Both the position numbers and the translations under genes were made by a program. From Calonectria ilicicola (Eukaryota > Ascomycota > Sordariomycetes > Hypocreales > Nectriaceae), in the NCBI GenBank assembly GCA_020809705.1, contig CP085834.1, forward strand, positions 4,092,001-4,156,000: a stretch of DNA of 64,000 nucleotides, in the 5' to 3' direction. Positions 43,601 through 56,399 of the stretch are shown here, in pieces. Below the pieces are notes generated by a model that did no database searches, was not told the origin of the DNA, and saw only the letters and a program-made list of their open reading frames with translations. Numbering within the stretch: the stretch's first letter is position 1; every line of letters starts with the position of its first letter.

Positions 43601-46600
43601 ATTATATCTTTTAGATTTATAAATATATTAATATTATTTTAGCAAATAATAACCAATATATTATAAGAATACTTAAATATCTTTATTATCTACTACCTAA
43701 ATAATATTCTTATTTTCTTTAAAAATAAAGAAGAATATAAAGAATATATTTATAAGATCTTAAAAGCCCTTCAAGATACCAAACTCCTAATTAAACTAGA
43801 AAAAAGCAAGTTCTATATTTAAAAAGTAGAATTTCTAGGATATATTATTAGCCCTAATAAAATTTATATAAACCTAAAGAAAGTTATTATAATAAAAAAT
43901 TAAAAAGAACTTATTAATATAAAGAAAGTATAAGCCTTCCTTAGATTTACTAACTATTACTAAAGATTTATTAAAGGATTTAGTAAAATTGTCTTAAGTA
44001 TAATAGAACTAACTAAAAAAAGAATTACCTTTTAATAAAAAAATAAAATATAATAATTATTTAAAGTTATAAAAAATGTTATTTTAAAAGAACCTATTCT
44101 TATAATATTCAACCTTAATAAGCCTATAAAGCTAGAAACTGATATATCAAACTTCACCTTAAAGGCCCAGATCGGATAACAAAATAAAAAAGAAAACTTA
44201 TATCCTATAGCATTCTACTTATATAAGCTATATAGCCTTAAGCTAAATTACTTTATATATAATAAAGAATTCCTTACTATTATTAATATTTTTAAAGAAT
44301 TCTAATAATATTTTTTAAAAAGTAATTATAAAATTATAATATATACTAATTATAAAAATATTACCTACTTTATAACTACTTAAAAACTTAGTAGAAGGTA
44401 ATTATAATATATAGAATATCTATCTAAATTTAATTATTAAATTATTTATATTAAAGGAACTAAGAATAACTACATTAATACAATTAGCCACTAATCTAAC
44501 TATAATATAAAAAAATTAAAAATATAAAAAAACTATTAATCTATAATATTAATAAAGAACTAGAATAAACCTTAATTAATAAAATAATAATAAAAATAAA
44601 AAAAATAATTACTATTATAAGAATAGAAGGATTACCACATATAATTAGAACCATTACTATAGAAATACTAATACAATAAATAAAACAAGATAATCTATTA
44701 TTAAAGAAAATTAAAAAATATAATCTAATACTTTTAAAAAAAGAAAAAACAGATTACCTACAAGTACTAGAGGAATACTAAATAGAATTAATAAAGGACA
44801 TTCATAAACATCCCTTATATAGCCACAAAGGCATTAATAAAACCTTTAAATAAGTTAAATAGATATTTTCCTTTAATAAAATAAAAAAGAAAGTTAAATA
44901 AGTATATAAAGAATATAGCCTATATTAACACTTTAAAAAACCAAGATATAAACTATATAGATTATTATAACTATCCTCTATCATATAATAACCATAGGAC
45001 TTAATTATAATAAACTTTATTACCAACCTCCTCTTATTAGTAGACCTTATTATAGAAGTATATTATAATAATATTTTCATTATTATTAATCATTTTATAA
45101 AAGTAATATATTACCTTCCTTATAATAAAGTAATAAAAGAAAAATAATTTATCTATCTTTTCTTCCAATATATAATTATTATATATAGATTACTAATTAA
45201 AATTATTTTAAATAGAGAATAATTATTTATATTTAAATTTTAATAAAGCCTGATATCCCTTATAGGACTAAATTATAAGCTAAGTATAGCCTTCTACCCC
45301 CAAACAAATAGATAAACCAAATACCAAAACTAGGAAATTAAGTAATATTTACAATACTATATTAATTATAAGTAAATCAATTAAATAAAAAAGCTATTTA
45401 TTATATAATTAGTATATAATATATCCTATAATTATAATATTAAAATAATATTAATAAAAGCTAATTTTGGTTTTATATTAGATGCTTATTAAGCCCCTTT
45501 AAAAAATATAATTTAAGTAAAAGTTATAATTAAATTAGATAATCTAAAAAAATTATATAAAGAAATAAAAATAGAACTTAAGTTTATTTATAATATTATA
45601 AAAAGATATTATAATCTTAAAAGATTAAAAGAATTAATTTTTTTGGAGAAAGATATAATCTACTTAGTAATAAAAAATCTTATAATAAAAAGATAAAATA
45701 AAAAAATCAACTTTATATAGATTAGATTATACCTTATTAAAAAAAATATTAAAAAATAATTATAAACTTGATTTCTTAAATAATATTAAAGTTTACCTTA
45801 TTTTCTATATTTTATTGCTAGAATCTAGTAATAGTATCTAAGTTAATATAAGACCTAGCTACAAACTACAAATAAAAAACTTAAAAGATTAATAAAAAAT
45901 TAAAAAAATCCTATAAAGAAAAGAAGAAGATAGAAAATTCAAAATTAAATAGAAAGACTATAAAGAAACAATCTAGAAATCTACTAAATACCTTATACAT
46001 TACTTAAAGATACTAGAAGTATTTCTTTAAAATCAATATAAAGAAAATTAGGCAAACTGCTCTAATTAATAACCTTATAATTCTTAAGTAATTATATCTT
46101 TAATAATATTAATACTTTAATATATTTTTTTCTTTTAATTTATTTAAATCTTTATAATCTTAAGAAATTATCTTCTTTACTTTCTTATATAAATAATACT
46201 TCTAAGTATATAAGCACTATAATTAAGCTAGAGTATTTATTAAATCTATCTTAGTCTTTTCTTTCTCCCTATTAATTCGATCTTTCTTATAAGAAACCTA
46301 CTTAATTAAAAAGAAATAAGTATATAAAAGTAAAAGAAGGAATATACTTATAAGTCTAAGTAGAAATACCTTTAAAATTATAATTAGAATATTTATTCTT
46401 TATATAAAATTTATAGTAGCTTTTTCCCTTGGCTATAATATAGGATAGCTGCCTAATGTGAAAACAAGCTAAATAATAAGATATTTTAAAACTAAATTTA
46501 TTAATTAATTTAATAATATTCTTTTAATAAGCTTTAATTATTTTAGGATAAGGTATAACTTTAGTAATATAATCTAATATCTTATTAGTATTTAAATTAT

Positions 46601-46699
46601 AAAAGGATAAAAAGAGGAAAAAATATATAGTAGTTATAAGTAGGGAAACTAGCCTATTTACCTAGCCTTAGGATAAGACCAACAAGAGAGAGAGTATTA

Positions 46700-47099
46700 T
46701 ATTATAACTTAAATACCTAAAGGTAGTAATTATAGGCAGAACCCCAATTAATTATAACAAAACTACCCTAAACCTATATAATTAACTAATAAAAGCAAAG
46801 TCAAATAGCCTCTATTTAATATTATTAAAGATTATAATAAATATTATTAAATCAACTTTATTTAACTATTATAATAATAGAATCTTAAATATAGTAATAT
46901 ATAGATAGATCAGACCCTACTATAAGGAAGGGAACTAATCAGCTTTTAATATAATTTAATTACCTTAATTACAATTAACTATTATTTAATATAATACTTC
47001 TATTATTTTATTTTATTATAATATACTTAATTATCCTATTAATAATAAATCTTTTGTTTTGATTGGTTTATTAAGTTGGGAATTAACCAGACTGTTATA
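46700..47099 (+). repeat. Gypsy-1 inner 3' LTR (400 bp)
   Basis: Starts TATTATAACTT and ends ACTGTTATA; exactly as long as the 5' LTR. A GAGAGAGAGTAT purine tract lies immediately before it (46686-46699). Confidence 0.88.
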
Positions 47100-48461
47100 A
47101 ATACTACATTAACTATAAATAAATTAATTAAATAGAAAAGTTATTTATTATATAGTTAGTATATAATATATCCTATAATTATAATATTAAAATAATACTA
47201 ATAAAAGCTAATTTTAGTTTTATATTAAATATTTATTAAGCCCTTTTAGAAAGTATAATTTAAGTAAAAGCTATAATTAAGTTAGATAATTTAAGAAAAT
47301 TATATAAAGAAATAAAGATAAAACTTAAGTTTATTTATAATATAATAAAAAGACATTATAATCTAAAAAGATTAAAAAGATTATCTTTTTAGAGAGAGAT
47401 ATAGTCTACTTAGTAATAAAAAATCTTATAATAAAAAAATAAAATAAAAAAATCAATTTTATATAGATTAAATTATACCTAATTAAAAGAAAAATATTAG
47501 AAAATAACTATAAGCTTGACTTCCTAAATAACATCAAAGTCTACCCTATCTTTTATATTTTATTACTAAAACCTAGCAATAATATCTAGATAGATATAGG
47601 ATTTAAATATAAACCCTAAATAAAAAACCTAGAAGACCAATAGAAAGTTAAGAAAATCCTATAAAGAAAAAAGAAAGATAGAAAATTCGAAATTAAATAG
47701 AAAGATTATAAAGAAACAATCTAGGAACCTACTAAATACCTTATATATTATTTAAAAATACTAAAAGCATTCCTCCAATAAGTAAGAAAGAGAGATTAAT
47801 GTTAGTAATATATAGTACTAATACTACCTTTAAAGAAAGGCCTTCCTCTATCACAATCTTAGCCTCTATTATTTTTATTACTCTAGTATTTTACTTTTCT
47901 AGATTATTCTTTAATTTCTTTAGGCACTTTAATATAGTAAATATTATTATTATTTAAGATTAAGTCTTTAAAATAATCTTTTAAAAAGCCTTTAAAGAAG
48001 TATATAGTAAGTTTAATTTATTTTATATTTTTAAATATTACTAATATAACTTTTTCTTTTCTTTAATAATATAAAGAACTACTACTATTAATATACTAAG
48101 CCAGCTGGATAAAGAACAATAAAAACATATATAAGCTACACTCTCCATACCTATATAATTATAATTTTTATAATTTTAAATATACTTAAAATAATAAATT
48201 AAATCTTTATCTACTATATAAAAAAACTAATACTTATATAATATATATAAGCTATAATAAGTATTTTAAAAAAATTAATATAATTAATAAGACCTTTAAT
48301 TTTACAATTCTTACAAATAGAAGATACTTTCACTATCCTACTTAATATAATATTAATATAATAAAATAATTATAAGTCTAAATTTAAATAATATATATAA
48401 AAAAACCACTACAATCTATTATACTAGCTTTAAGAATAAAACTAATAAAAAAAAGATATTA

Positions 48462-48852
48462 TATTATAATCTATATTATATCTAGGGCAGTCTAGGATAG
48501 TAGAATACTATACCTTATAAGAAATCAGCTACCTTATAATTATATACAACCAATTAAACAAGAAGTAATAAGAATAACTATCATAATAAGTGCAAAAGAT
48601 ATCATACCTAATATACTAAACATACTATATACATTAAAATAAGATAATAATATATAGATAGATTAGATCCTACTATAAGAAATAGAATTAATTAACTTTT
48701 AATATAATTTAATTACCTTAATTATAATTAACTATTATTTAATATAATATTTCTATTACTTTATTTTACTATAACATACTTAACTATCCTGCTAATAATA
48801 AATCCTTTATTTTAATTAATTTATTAAGTTGGGAATTGACCAGACTGTTATA
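48462..48852 (+). repeat. Gypsy-1 outer 3' LTR (391 bp)
   Basis: Starts TATTATAATC (TG and CCs mutated) and ends GACTGTTATA. It has exactly the same length as the 5' LTR. Confidence 0.88.
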
Positions 48853-49050
48853 GGACCAATCAAGCATACATACCGAATGTGTACTAGCGTAAGATGTTAT
48901 AGGGTAAGGATGCTTATAATAGTATTATATAGTAAGTGTAGGTGAATGGTTTTATAATTTATTAAATTAAAGTTTTAATAATAAAAATAAAGATTTATTA
49001 TAATTTTATTTATATTTTATTTTAATTATAAATTTAGTTTATTATAATTT
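48853..49050 (+). repeat. Terminal arm of a foldback/TIR repeat, single copy
   Basis: GGACCAATCAAGCATACATACCG and the following 190 bp match both arms of the 59580-60388 element (plus strand at 59580-59778, minus strand at 60388-60190). The Gypsy-1 outer target copy GGACC coincides with its first five bases. The partner arm was not found downstream within the window. Confidence 0.7.
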
Positions 49051-50776
49051 TTTAATTTTTTTTTTAAAAGATTAGTATATTATATAATAGGTAGAGTTAT
49101 TAGAAGTTTAGGAAGGATTAGTATTATATTATTATTTTTTAAGTTAATAAGGATTTATTATAGTAAATAAGAGTTATAAATATAGATTATATATAATTAA
49201 GAGTATAAATAGAAATTTTAAAAAGAGCTTATTTAAAAAAGTAAAGTTTTAAAGAATCTAGATATATTTTTTATTTTAATTTTTAAAAGTATTTTAATTA
49301 TAAAGTTAAAAAGTAAGAATTTTAAAATTTAAAGAATATTAAAAAGTAAATATTATTATTATTTATAATATAAATCTTATATAATATAAAGAAAATTATA
49401 ATATTTATAAAAGATTTTATAATTATAATAATTTAATAATAAAAATAATTTTAAATATAGTAATAATAATTTTAGATTTAATAGTAGTAATTTTAAATAG
49501 ATATATTATATTAGTTAATTATATAGTTTAATATAGATCTAAGAAAGAACTATAAGAAATCTCTATTATATAATTATAAAAGACTTAATAAAGATATATT
49601 AGATATCTAAGTTAATAATTAAATCTATATTATTAAAGCTAGTAATAGCTTATAGCTAGGTAGTTCTACTATATAGTATATAAAGTAGATTATAATTAAG
49701 TTCTTATACCTTTTACAAACATAATAATATAACTATATTAAAGAGCTTATTAGCTAAGACTTTTTATAAAAAGACTTTTTTATTTTTATATATAAGATAT
49801 ATATTAATCTAGATTTATATAAGTGCTAGCTCTATAATAAATTATTATCTCTAAAGTAAAAAAAGGATTATATATTATAATAATACTTTATTATATAAAT
49901 AATCTTATATATTATATTAAGTATTAAAGATTTAAATAATAATATTATCTTAGCTTATTAATATTATTTTAAATTATAATTTAAGTTAAAAGTAGAAATA
50001 TTAAAATAAAAAATAAAATTTAAAAAGCTTTATAAGGTAATTAATAAAGTTAAATAGCTTTAGATCTATCTTTATTAAAATAATTAAGAAGTATAAGAGA
50101 GTAATAGTATTAAAAGATTACTTTTTAATTAATAAAAAAGCTTTTAAAAATAATATTCTAGTAATTATAAAGGCTAAAGTAAAGGCTAAGATAGAGATAA
50201 AAGCTAAGAAAGTATATCTAGATTAATCTTTTTAAAAGATAATATTAAATTTATTTTTTTATTATTTTTAATAATATAAAGAAGATTATTAATTTTAATT
50301 ATATTTAATTTTTAATTTATTATACTTATAATAAAGAAAATTATTTTTTTTTTATTATTTATTATAATAGAAAAATAATATATTTTTTAAAGTTATTAAA
50401 ATTTAAATTATTAATAATAATTTTATTAAAATAGATTTATTAAAAAATAAATAAATATAAGCTTAATATATAAAGCTACTATATATAAGAAACTTTTACC
50501 TTTAAAATAAATTATTTAAAAAAAGTATTAATACTTAATACTTATAAGGAAAAAGAAGTTTAAATAAATATAAATATTTATATATAAGTAGATCTTATTA
50601 ATTAATAATTAATATAAAGATTAGATTTAAAATTAGCCTTAGATATAATTATATTTATATTAAAAAGCTATAATAGAACCACATTAGCCTTATATAAGGC
50701 ATATTAATTAACTTTATTCTTAATTAATTACTAAAAAATACCTTAGAAGATCCAAAGAGCATTTATTAAGATATAA
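49051..50776. other. RIP-degraded sequence of unknown origin
   Basis: Very A+T-rich with stops in all frames. Plus-strand reading just upstream of 50777 gives coding-like peptide between stops (RTTLALYKAY, IQRAFIKI) that continues in frame into the GC island. At least the last 150-300 bp therefore belong to the same broken gene. No LTRs and no recognised transposase or polymerase motif. Confidence 0.45.
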
Positions 50777-51001
50777 TATCCAAAAGATACTTATGATCTA
50801 CTCCTCTCAAATGGTTCCATAGGTAAAGAAGGTATCATGATTAATACGTGCAACTGCCGTTGGGTATATGAACCTATTTCTCTTATAGAACCTGAGGATG
50901 TCGCAAAAGAACTGGTAGAGAATGGTAGGAAAGCCTATGTACTTTATACTACTGGTGTACAATCACTAGAGAAAGAGCCAGTTGAGGCCTATCCACAATG
51001 A
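50777..51001 (+). pseudogene. C-terminal coding segment of an unrecognised, RIP-truncated gene
   Basis: 74 codons open from just after a TAA at 50774-50776 to TGA at 50999-51001, in a GC-balanced island. The peptide contains YPKDTYDLLLSNGSIGKEG, NTCNCRWVYEPISLIEPEDV, AKELVENGRKAYVLYTTGVQ and a charged tail. The same frame continues upstream into RIP-mutated DNA with three TAA/TAG codons at plausible Gln positions. I do not recognise the domain. The abrupt change from heavy to no RIP inside one reading frame is the notable feature. Confidence 0.5.
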
Positions 51002-51631
51002 CCTTACAATTCTAGGTAGACTTGAACGCGTTTTACTACGCGTCTACACGTGATATGCAAATTACAGGGGTAAATATATAGGGTAGAATTAGATGGGTAG
51101 ACTTAAATGGCTTCCTGTATATAAAAAATTATAAGAAAAAAATATATAAGTTAAGAAACTAAGTAGTATATGCTAATTTAATTTTAGAAAATTTTATTAA
51201 TAAAAATTATTAAAATCTTATCTTATTTTATATATTTATAGATTTAATATAATATATTATAATAGGGATTATTGGTAATAGTTTAGAGTTTATATTGGAG
51301 GAAAAGTAGATAGGCCTTATTAGATTTGCTTTTTTATTTTATTAAAACTATAGGTATACTTTATAATTAATATACTTTATAAATAAATACTTAAATTTAC
51401 TTTTATTATTTCTTACTATCTAAGTAAATTATATATATATTTAATATAGAGCTATTTATATATCTCCTATTATATTATATAGTAATATATAAGAAATATA
51501 AATTTAAATATATAACAGATAAAGTTATTATATACCTTATATAAAATAAAAACCATTAAAATCAATTTACTATTAAATAAGTATAAGAAATTACTAATTA
51601 TATTTAACAAAAACCTTAAATTATTTAAACA
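51002..51631. other. Short balanced tail, then A+T-rich filler
   Basis: 51002-51115 keeps normal composition (GTCTACACGTGATATGC) and may be the 3' flank of the preceding gene remnant. 51116-51631 is A+T-rich and RIP-like with no readable domain. Confidence 0.4.
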
Positions 51632-52186
51632 CAGGTCAAGCTTAAGGACTTTCAATTTCCACTACCTCATCATACTGCTATTCCATTTCTAGAGAGTCCA
51701 ATCTTGGATAGGCTAAAATGTAAGTAATGTAATGATATTTATCATCAAACACAAGCAATACAGAACCATTGTAAAGAGCATGGCTGGGTCAATACTCGAC
51801 GCCCAGGCGGTAAAGCAGCTGGGCATAACGACGAAGTCCCTGAGCTACCATATGTCACTGGAGTCCGTTGTCAATGTTTCTTCAAAAATCGTCTAGCTAG
51901 CAAATGGTTTAAAGTCGAAGGTACCCGGCGAGATACAGAGCCAGTCATAACATCAACTACGGGGCAAGATGATGATGTTAAGGGCCATATTCGCTGTGTT
52001 GCTACCCATGGGTTACGCAGGGTAGTACAACGACAAGAGCAACTAGTCCAAGAGGCAGATATCAAATCAGAACCGAACCTCTGGATACAGAGGGTGGGCT
52101 GCGTGCCCCATCTAGCCGATATAGATCGGCGACGACTTATGGAGACTGTCCGACCACCAAAAGAAGACGAAGTATTACTACAGTGA
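51632..52186 (+). pseudogene. OrsD/DUF3505-type domain relic with C2H2-like finger
   Basis: A 184-codon frame, preceded by a TAA at 51626-51628, interrupted by one TAA (51725-51727), and ended by TGA at 52184-52186. It reads FPLPHHTAIPFLESPILDRL, KCK-*-CNDIYHQTQAIQNHCKEHGW, VNTRRPGGKAAGHN, VTGVRCQCFFKNRLASKWFKV and a linker ending in DIDRRRLMETVRPP. The C-x2-C...H-x-C/H finger followed by HGW..(R)R.GG and a (C)QxFF..G..W.K.F.V segment is what I recall for the fungal OrsD/DUF3505 family. That family is common in Fusarium and Magnaporthe and is often linked to mobile or subtelomeric DNA. The composition is balanced, while DNA downstream continues the family in RIP-mutated form. The opposite-strand 144-codon ORF is its shadow. 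Confidence 0.65.
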
Positions 52187-55100
52187 ATATGTAAGAGCCT
52201 TCGCAGAGTAGTTCGAGCCGCGTAATTTATATGCAAGACAGGTATAGTCGGTTGAGCTGTATTATTTGAAGTTGAGAGGAAGTAGGTATTATCTAAGTTG
52301 TGCAAGCTATTTGATAGCTAGTTGGAGGAAGATTTATTTGAGAAGTATTTTTATATGCTTAAGTAAGTAGTATATTATTTATTTTGTATTAAAGAAAATT
52401 AGGAAGAAGGTGAGTATTTTATATATTAATTTATTATAAAATAAGAAAAAGTATTTAATATATTTATTAAAAAGTTTAAAAATATAAATAATATTATTTA
52501 TAAGAATTAATATAAAATAATTAATTAACTAATACTTAATCTTTATATAAAATTCTTTAATTATAAGTTTAAGAAGTTAAAATATAATAATATTATTATT
52601 AATATATTAGTAATTATAATAATATAATAAGATAAGGGCTAGCAGCTAGTAACTAATATTACACCACAATACTTTACACTTATCAAGATCGCTTGTATAC
52701 TTATTATATGCTAGTTATATATTGAGCGACAGGACCAAATTACCCAACTAAAAGAAACCATAATGGAGCAAGAGGTACATGAATAAGCAGAGGGTATATT
52801 TGATCTTATCTGCTCTTGAGTATAATGCTATATGACCCTTATTAGGGAAACTAGATAACTTATATTAATAGATTAGCTATATGATATATGGTCCTATAGG
52901 TTAAAGATTTGATATATTATTATTGAAAAAAGGTAGCTTAATTAGAAGGGAGATATTATTATATATTAAAAGGTATAATTTTTAATAAATTAGTTTAATA
53001 ATATAGTTCATTTACTTATAGATAAAGCCTATAATATTATAATAAAGCTCTTAATACTAGAAAAAAAGCCGACTTCCTATCCATTTACTAGAATAGATTT
53101 ATAGATAATATAAGCAAGGACTAAATAGGGTGGTATTTTATTAAAAATCTATAAAACTAATAAGATATTAATAGTTAATAGTAATTACTTAATTATATAA
53201 GCAAATCTAATAGTATACTTATATAAAAGTAGATCTAAAAAGTTAGCACTAATAGTATACAAATCTAAAATTAGGCTTTAAAGGAGTATAAGTAATTGCT
53301 TAAGAAATTCCTAGAGATATTGCTAGTTCTTATATATTTATATAAAGAATAATTAGCAAAAGCTTTAGAGATCTTTGATTTTTAATATTATAATATATTA
53401 TAAAGTAATATTTAAAATATTATTATTAAAGGTAAGTAAGTAAGCTTTATAACTCTATATTATAAAGACTTATAAACTATTAATTAAGTTAAAGTTATTT
53501 ATTAATTTATTTTTAAAGAAATAGATAAGCTTATTATATAATTAGTATAATTTATATTATTATTCTTATATTATATTAAAGTAATAGAAGATTAAGTGGA
53601 TAAGATTAGTTTATTGCTATAGGCTAATGATATTATATGGTAGTCTAATTAATTAGAAGAGAAGATATAATAGATAATTAAGATATTAAATAGCTAAGGG
53701 TATTAGTAAAAATAGATATTAGATTAATTATAATAAGCTTTATAAAAATAAAGTCTTTAATTAATAGGGTAGAAGCTTAATATTAGTATATAATAATATA
53801 TTATTATTAAAATCTTATAGAAGTATTATTAAAATAAGTTTAGATTAAAAGAGGAATATAAATATAATAAAGATAATAATAAAGGAGATGGTAATTTAAA
53901 TAATAATGTATGAGATTTGTAAAGTAGGTATAGTTTATATGTAGCTAGGATAGTCTATAGGTAATTATTATAATAAGGTTATTATAAAATAAATATTTAA
54001 TATAATTAATTTTAATTTATTAATTAATAATAATATTAATTTTTAAGATTTAGAAAAAATAAAATTAGTAAAAGTTATTTAGAATATAAAAGATAATAAA
54101 ATATATTTAAAATAATATAAAAAAATTTTAAATATAATAATTTAAATATATATATTAAGTAAATATTAAAAAATAATTTTAATAGATAATAGATAAAATA
54201 AATATAAAGTTTTAAAAGATTTAAGAATTAATAATCTAGGTAATTATATAAGAAGAAGGCCTTATAATATAAATAATAGATATTAGAGATAATAAAAGTT
54301 TATTATTTATACTTCTAGTATATTATTTAGTAGTTAATATTATTATTATAATTATATTATTAGTAATACTTTAAGGAGATTTATACTAATAATATTAGAA
54401 GGTATAGATTAACTTATATATTTAGGGCTTAATTATAAGTTTATAGATAGTAATTATTATCTTTATTATACTAAAGTTAATAATAAATAAAGGATTTTAA
54501 ATATTTATAAACTAATTATAGGGTAAGTATTAGCTAGATTAAGTAGTTATGGATAAGTGTTATATAATGCTTGATTATAGTTATAATTTTTAAGTATAGA
54601 TAATAAAGCTAGGGTATTTTTTAATAGGATTAAAGATATAATTAGTATTCTTAATAATAATATTATTATTAAAGAATAAAGAAAAGTTCTTTTATAAAAT
54701 TAGAATATCTTAGTTTTAATTAAGGCTTTTTTAAAGATTAATAATATATATTAATATTTAATATTTAATTATATAAATTATAAATAAGTAAAAGATAGTT
54801 ATTATTAAAATCTAGTTAAATTAGGATAATAAAATTAATAATAAAATAAAGTAATAAATTATTTAATTAATAAAGAATAAATTATTATAATATAAGAATA
54901 GTAAAATTATTATTTATTATACTTAGATTATATAAGTATAATAAATTTTAAAGCTATTAAGGTATTTAGTATATTATTATAATATAAATAATAATAAAAG
55001 TAAAAGTTAGATTCTTTAAAAGTAAGTAGAAAATAAAGAAATAATTATAACTACTAATATACTTAAATTAAAGATTAATATTCTTAATATTTAGACTATT

Positions 55101-56084
55101 ATCTATATTAAATAACTATAAAAACTATAAGATTATATATAAAAAAATAAAAGAATTAAATAAAATAAAGCTATTAATAAGATTATAATTATAAAAATAA
55201 GTAAAGATAATAATAAAGATAGTAAATAATTTAATAATATAATAGTAGAATTTGTATAAAGTAGGATATATTAATAAGTGATTTTGGATTAAATTATAAA
55301 TAAAAGAATAGACTAAAATAGCTATAAAGTAGAGAAAGAGTTATATAATATATGTGGAGAGGGCATTTATAATAAGATAAGATAATTAGATAATATAAGA
55401 TAAGATAATAAGATTGTAAATAAAGATAATATAATAATAGAAGGTAGAATAAAGGTAGTATAAGGATTTTGTTTATAATAAAGGATATATTAGTAGATAT
55501 AGTAAGATTTAATTTAAGAAACTTAATTAGAGGAAGTATAAATAATAGAGTTTAAAGAATAGTTATAATAATAAATAATAAGATATATAGTTTATAAAAT
55601 AGTTAAAAAGAAGGTAATATATTATTTTAAAGATTATTAATATATTAAGAAAGATATTTATAATAAAGTAAAATATAAAATAAGGTAAATATATATAAAG
55701 ATTTTTTAAATTAAAGGAATAAAGGATTTTTTTAAAGTATTTTAAATATAGATTATTATAGAAGATATATAAGTAATAATAAATATAAAATTATAATAAA
55801 AAGAGCTTTAATTAATAAATAAATAAAGTATATTAATAAAATAAAGTTATTATAAAAATAATTATTAAATTATAATTATAATATTATAAGAAAATAAAGA
55901 TTATAATTAATAATTTAATAAAAGAGAATAAGATTAATTTAAATAATATTAAAGTAAAATATAAATAATTTAAAAAAGAATTATATAAAATAGATTAGAG
56001 ATAAATTATTTTTATTAGGTATTTTATTTATTATATAAGATATATAGTTTAGAATAGCATAGCTCTTGCCAATTAATCTATTAT
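52187..56084 (+). other. RIP-degraded continuation of the DUF3505-type element
   Basis: After the relic at 52186 the DNA becomes A+T-rich, but plus-strand peptide between stops is still readable. Examples are a conserved-looking segment with GPIG.RFDILLLKKG near 52890-52940 and EKKPTSYPFTRIDLQ near 53060-53100. They fit the order of large (over 1000-residue) DUF3505 proteins. A weaker match near 55330-55365 (RVI.YVERAF) may be its C-terminus. The short balanced stretch 52634-52800 is less mutated. No LTR or TIR was found, so the element type is open. The 53.2-55.9 kb part is only weakly interpretable. Confidence 0.4.
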
Positions 56085-56399
56085 TAAACTTATAATAACC
56101 TTCCTTATTTAAGCCAGTATGTTTAATCCTAACTGCTAACACAAACCATTATAAAAATAAATTAAAGAGGTTTATTTATTTCTTTAGTGTTAAAATATAG
56201 GTCTGAATGAAGGGATCATATTAGCTAGAGCCAGCATTTTGGAGGTCATTAATCCCACCTCTAACCTCTCTTTTGGCTAGCTTACGTGGAACAACGATGA
56301 ACATTACGACCCTAGCAGCTGCTATTACTATAATGTGACCCTGACCGTGTTGTAACAAACACCAGGACCTACCCATATTTAATAAAGCTTAAAATCAAA
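56085..56399. other. Mixed GC island, LTR-end-like
   Basis: 56085-56150 (CTTCCTTATTTAAGCCAGTATG, then AACACAAACCATTA) resembles 59112-59186, which ends AACACAAACCGTTACA, so both are pieces of one repeat. 56200-56380 is balanced with no ORF of note. Confidence 0.4.

Larger units (their letters stand above)
40202..47099 (+). mobile_element. Gypsy-1 inner: chromovirus nested in the integrase of the outer copy
   Basis: LTRs of 400 bp lie at 40202-40601 and 46700-47099, with exact target copies AATAC (40197-40201 and 47100-47104) taken from the outer element. Length is 6898 bp, against about 6897 bp for the reconstructed outer element. Reverse transcriptase lies at about 43450-44050 with YLDD now YLNN at 43694-43705. 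Integrase DLIII-type motif is at about 44999-45034, and a chromodomain-like segment at 45890-46030 (KFKIK, DYKETI, KYLIHYLKILE). The internal region aligns with the outer element throughout. The LTR 3' halves also match, but the first 190 bp or so of the LTR differ. Heavy RIP is present throughout. Confidence 0.9.
35053..48852 (+). mobile_element. Gypsy-1 outer: Ty3/gypsy chromovirus split by a nested relative
   Basis: LTRs of 391 bp lie at 35053-35443 and 48462-48852, flanked by exact 5-bp copies GGACC (35048-35052 and 48853-48857). Removing the inner element and its target copy leaves about 6.9 kb. Reading plus-strand frames through many RIP stops shows a gag-like region (35.5-37 kb), then Ty3/gypsy reverse transcriptase at about 38330-38880 (LDLKKVYN, TTF, IIPFKL, with catalytic YLDD now YLDN at 38540-38551, then FLRFINYYQRFIKGFSKIA). 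An integrase DDE-type start DLIIIDFITNLP lies at about 39842-39877. After the inner element, a chromodomain-like tail follows at about 47600-47780. The order RT before IN and the chromodomain define a chromovirus. The element is inactive. Confidence 0.9.

Noticed and set aside
51871..52305. 144-codon minus-strand ORF (Ser/Arg/Cys-rich)
   Set aside because: It is the antisense shadow of the OrsD/DUF3505 frame and has a shadow-like composition.
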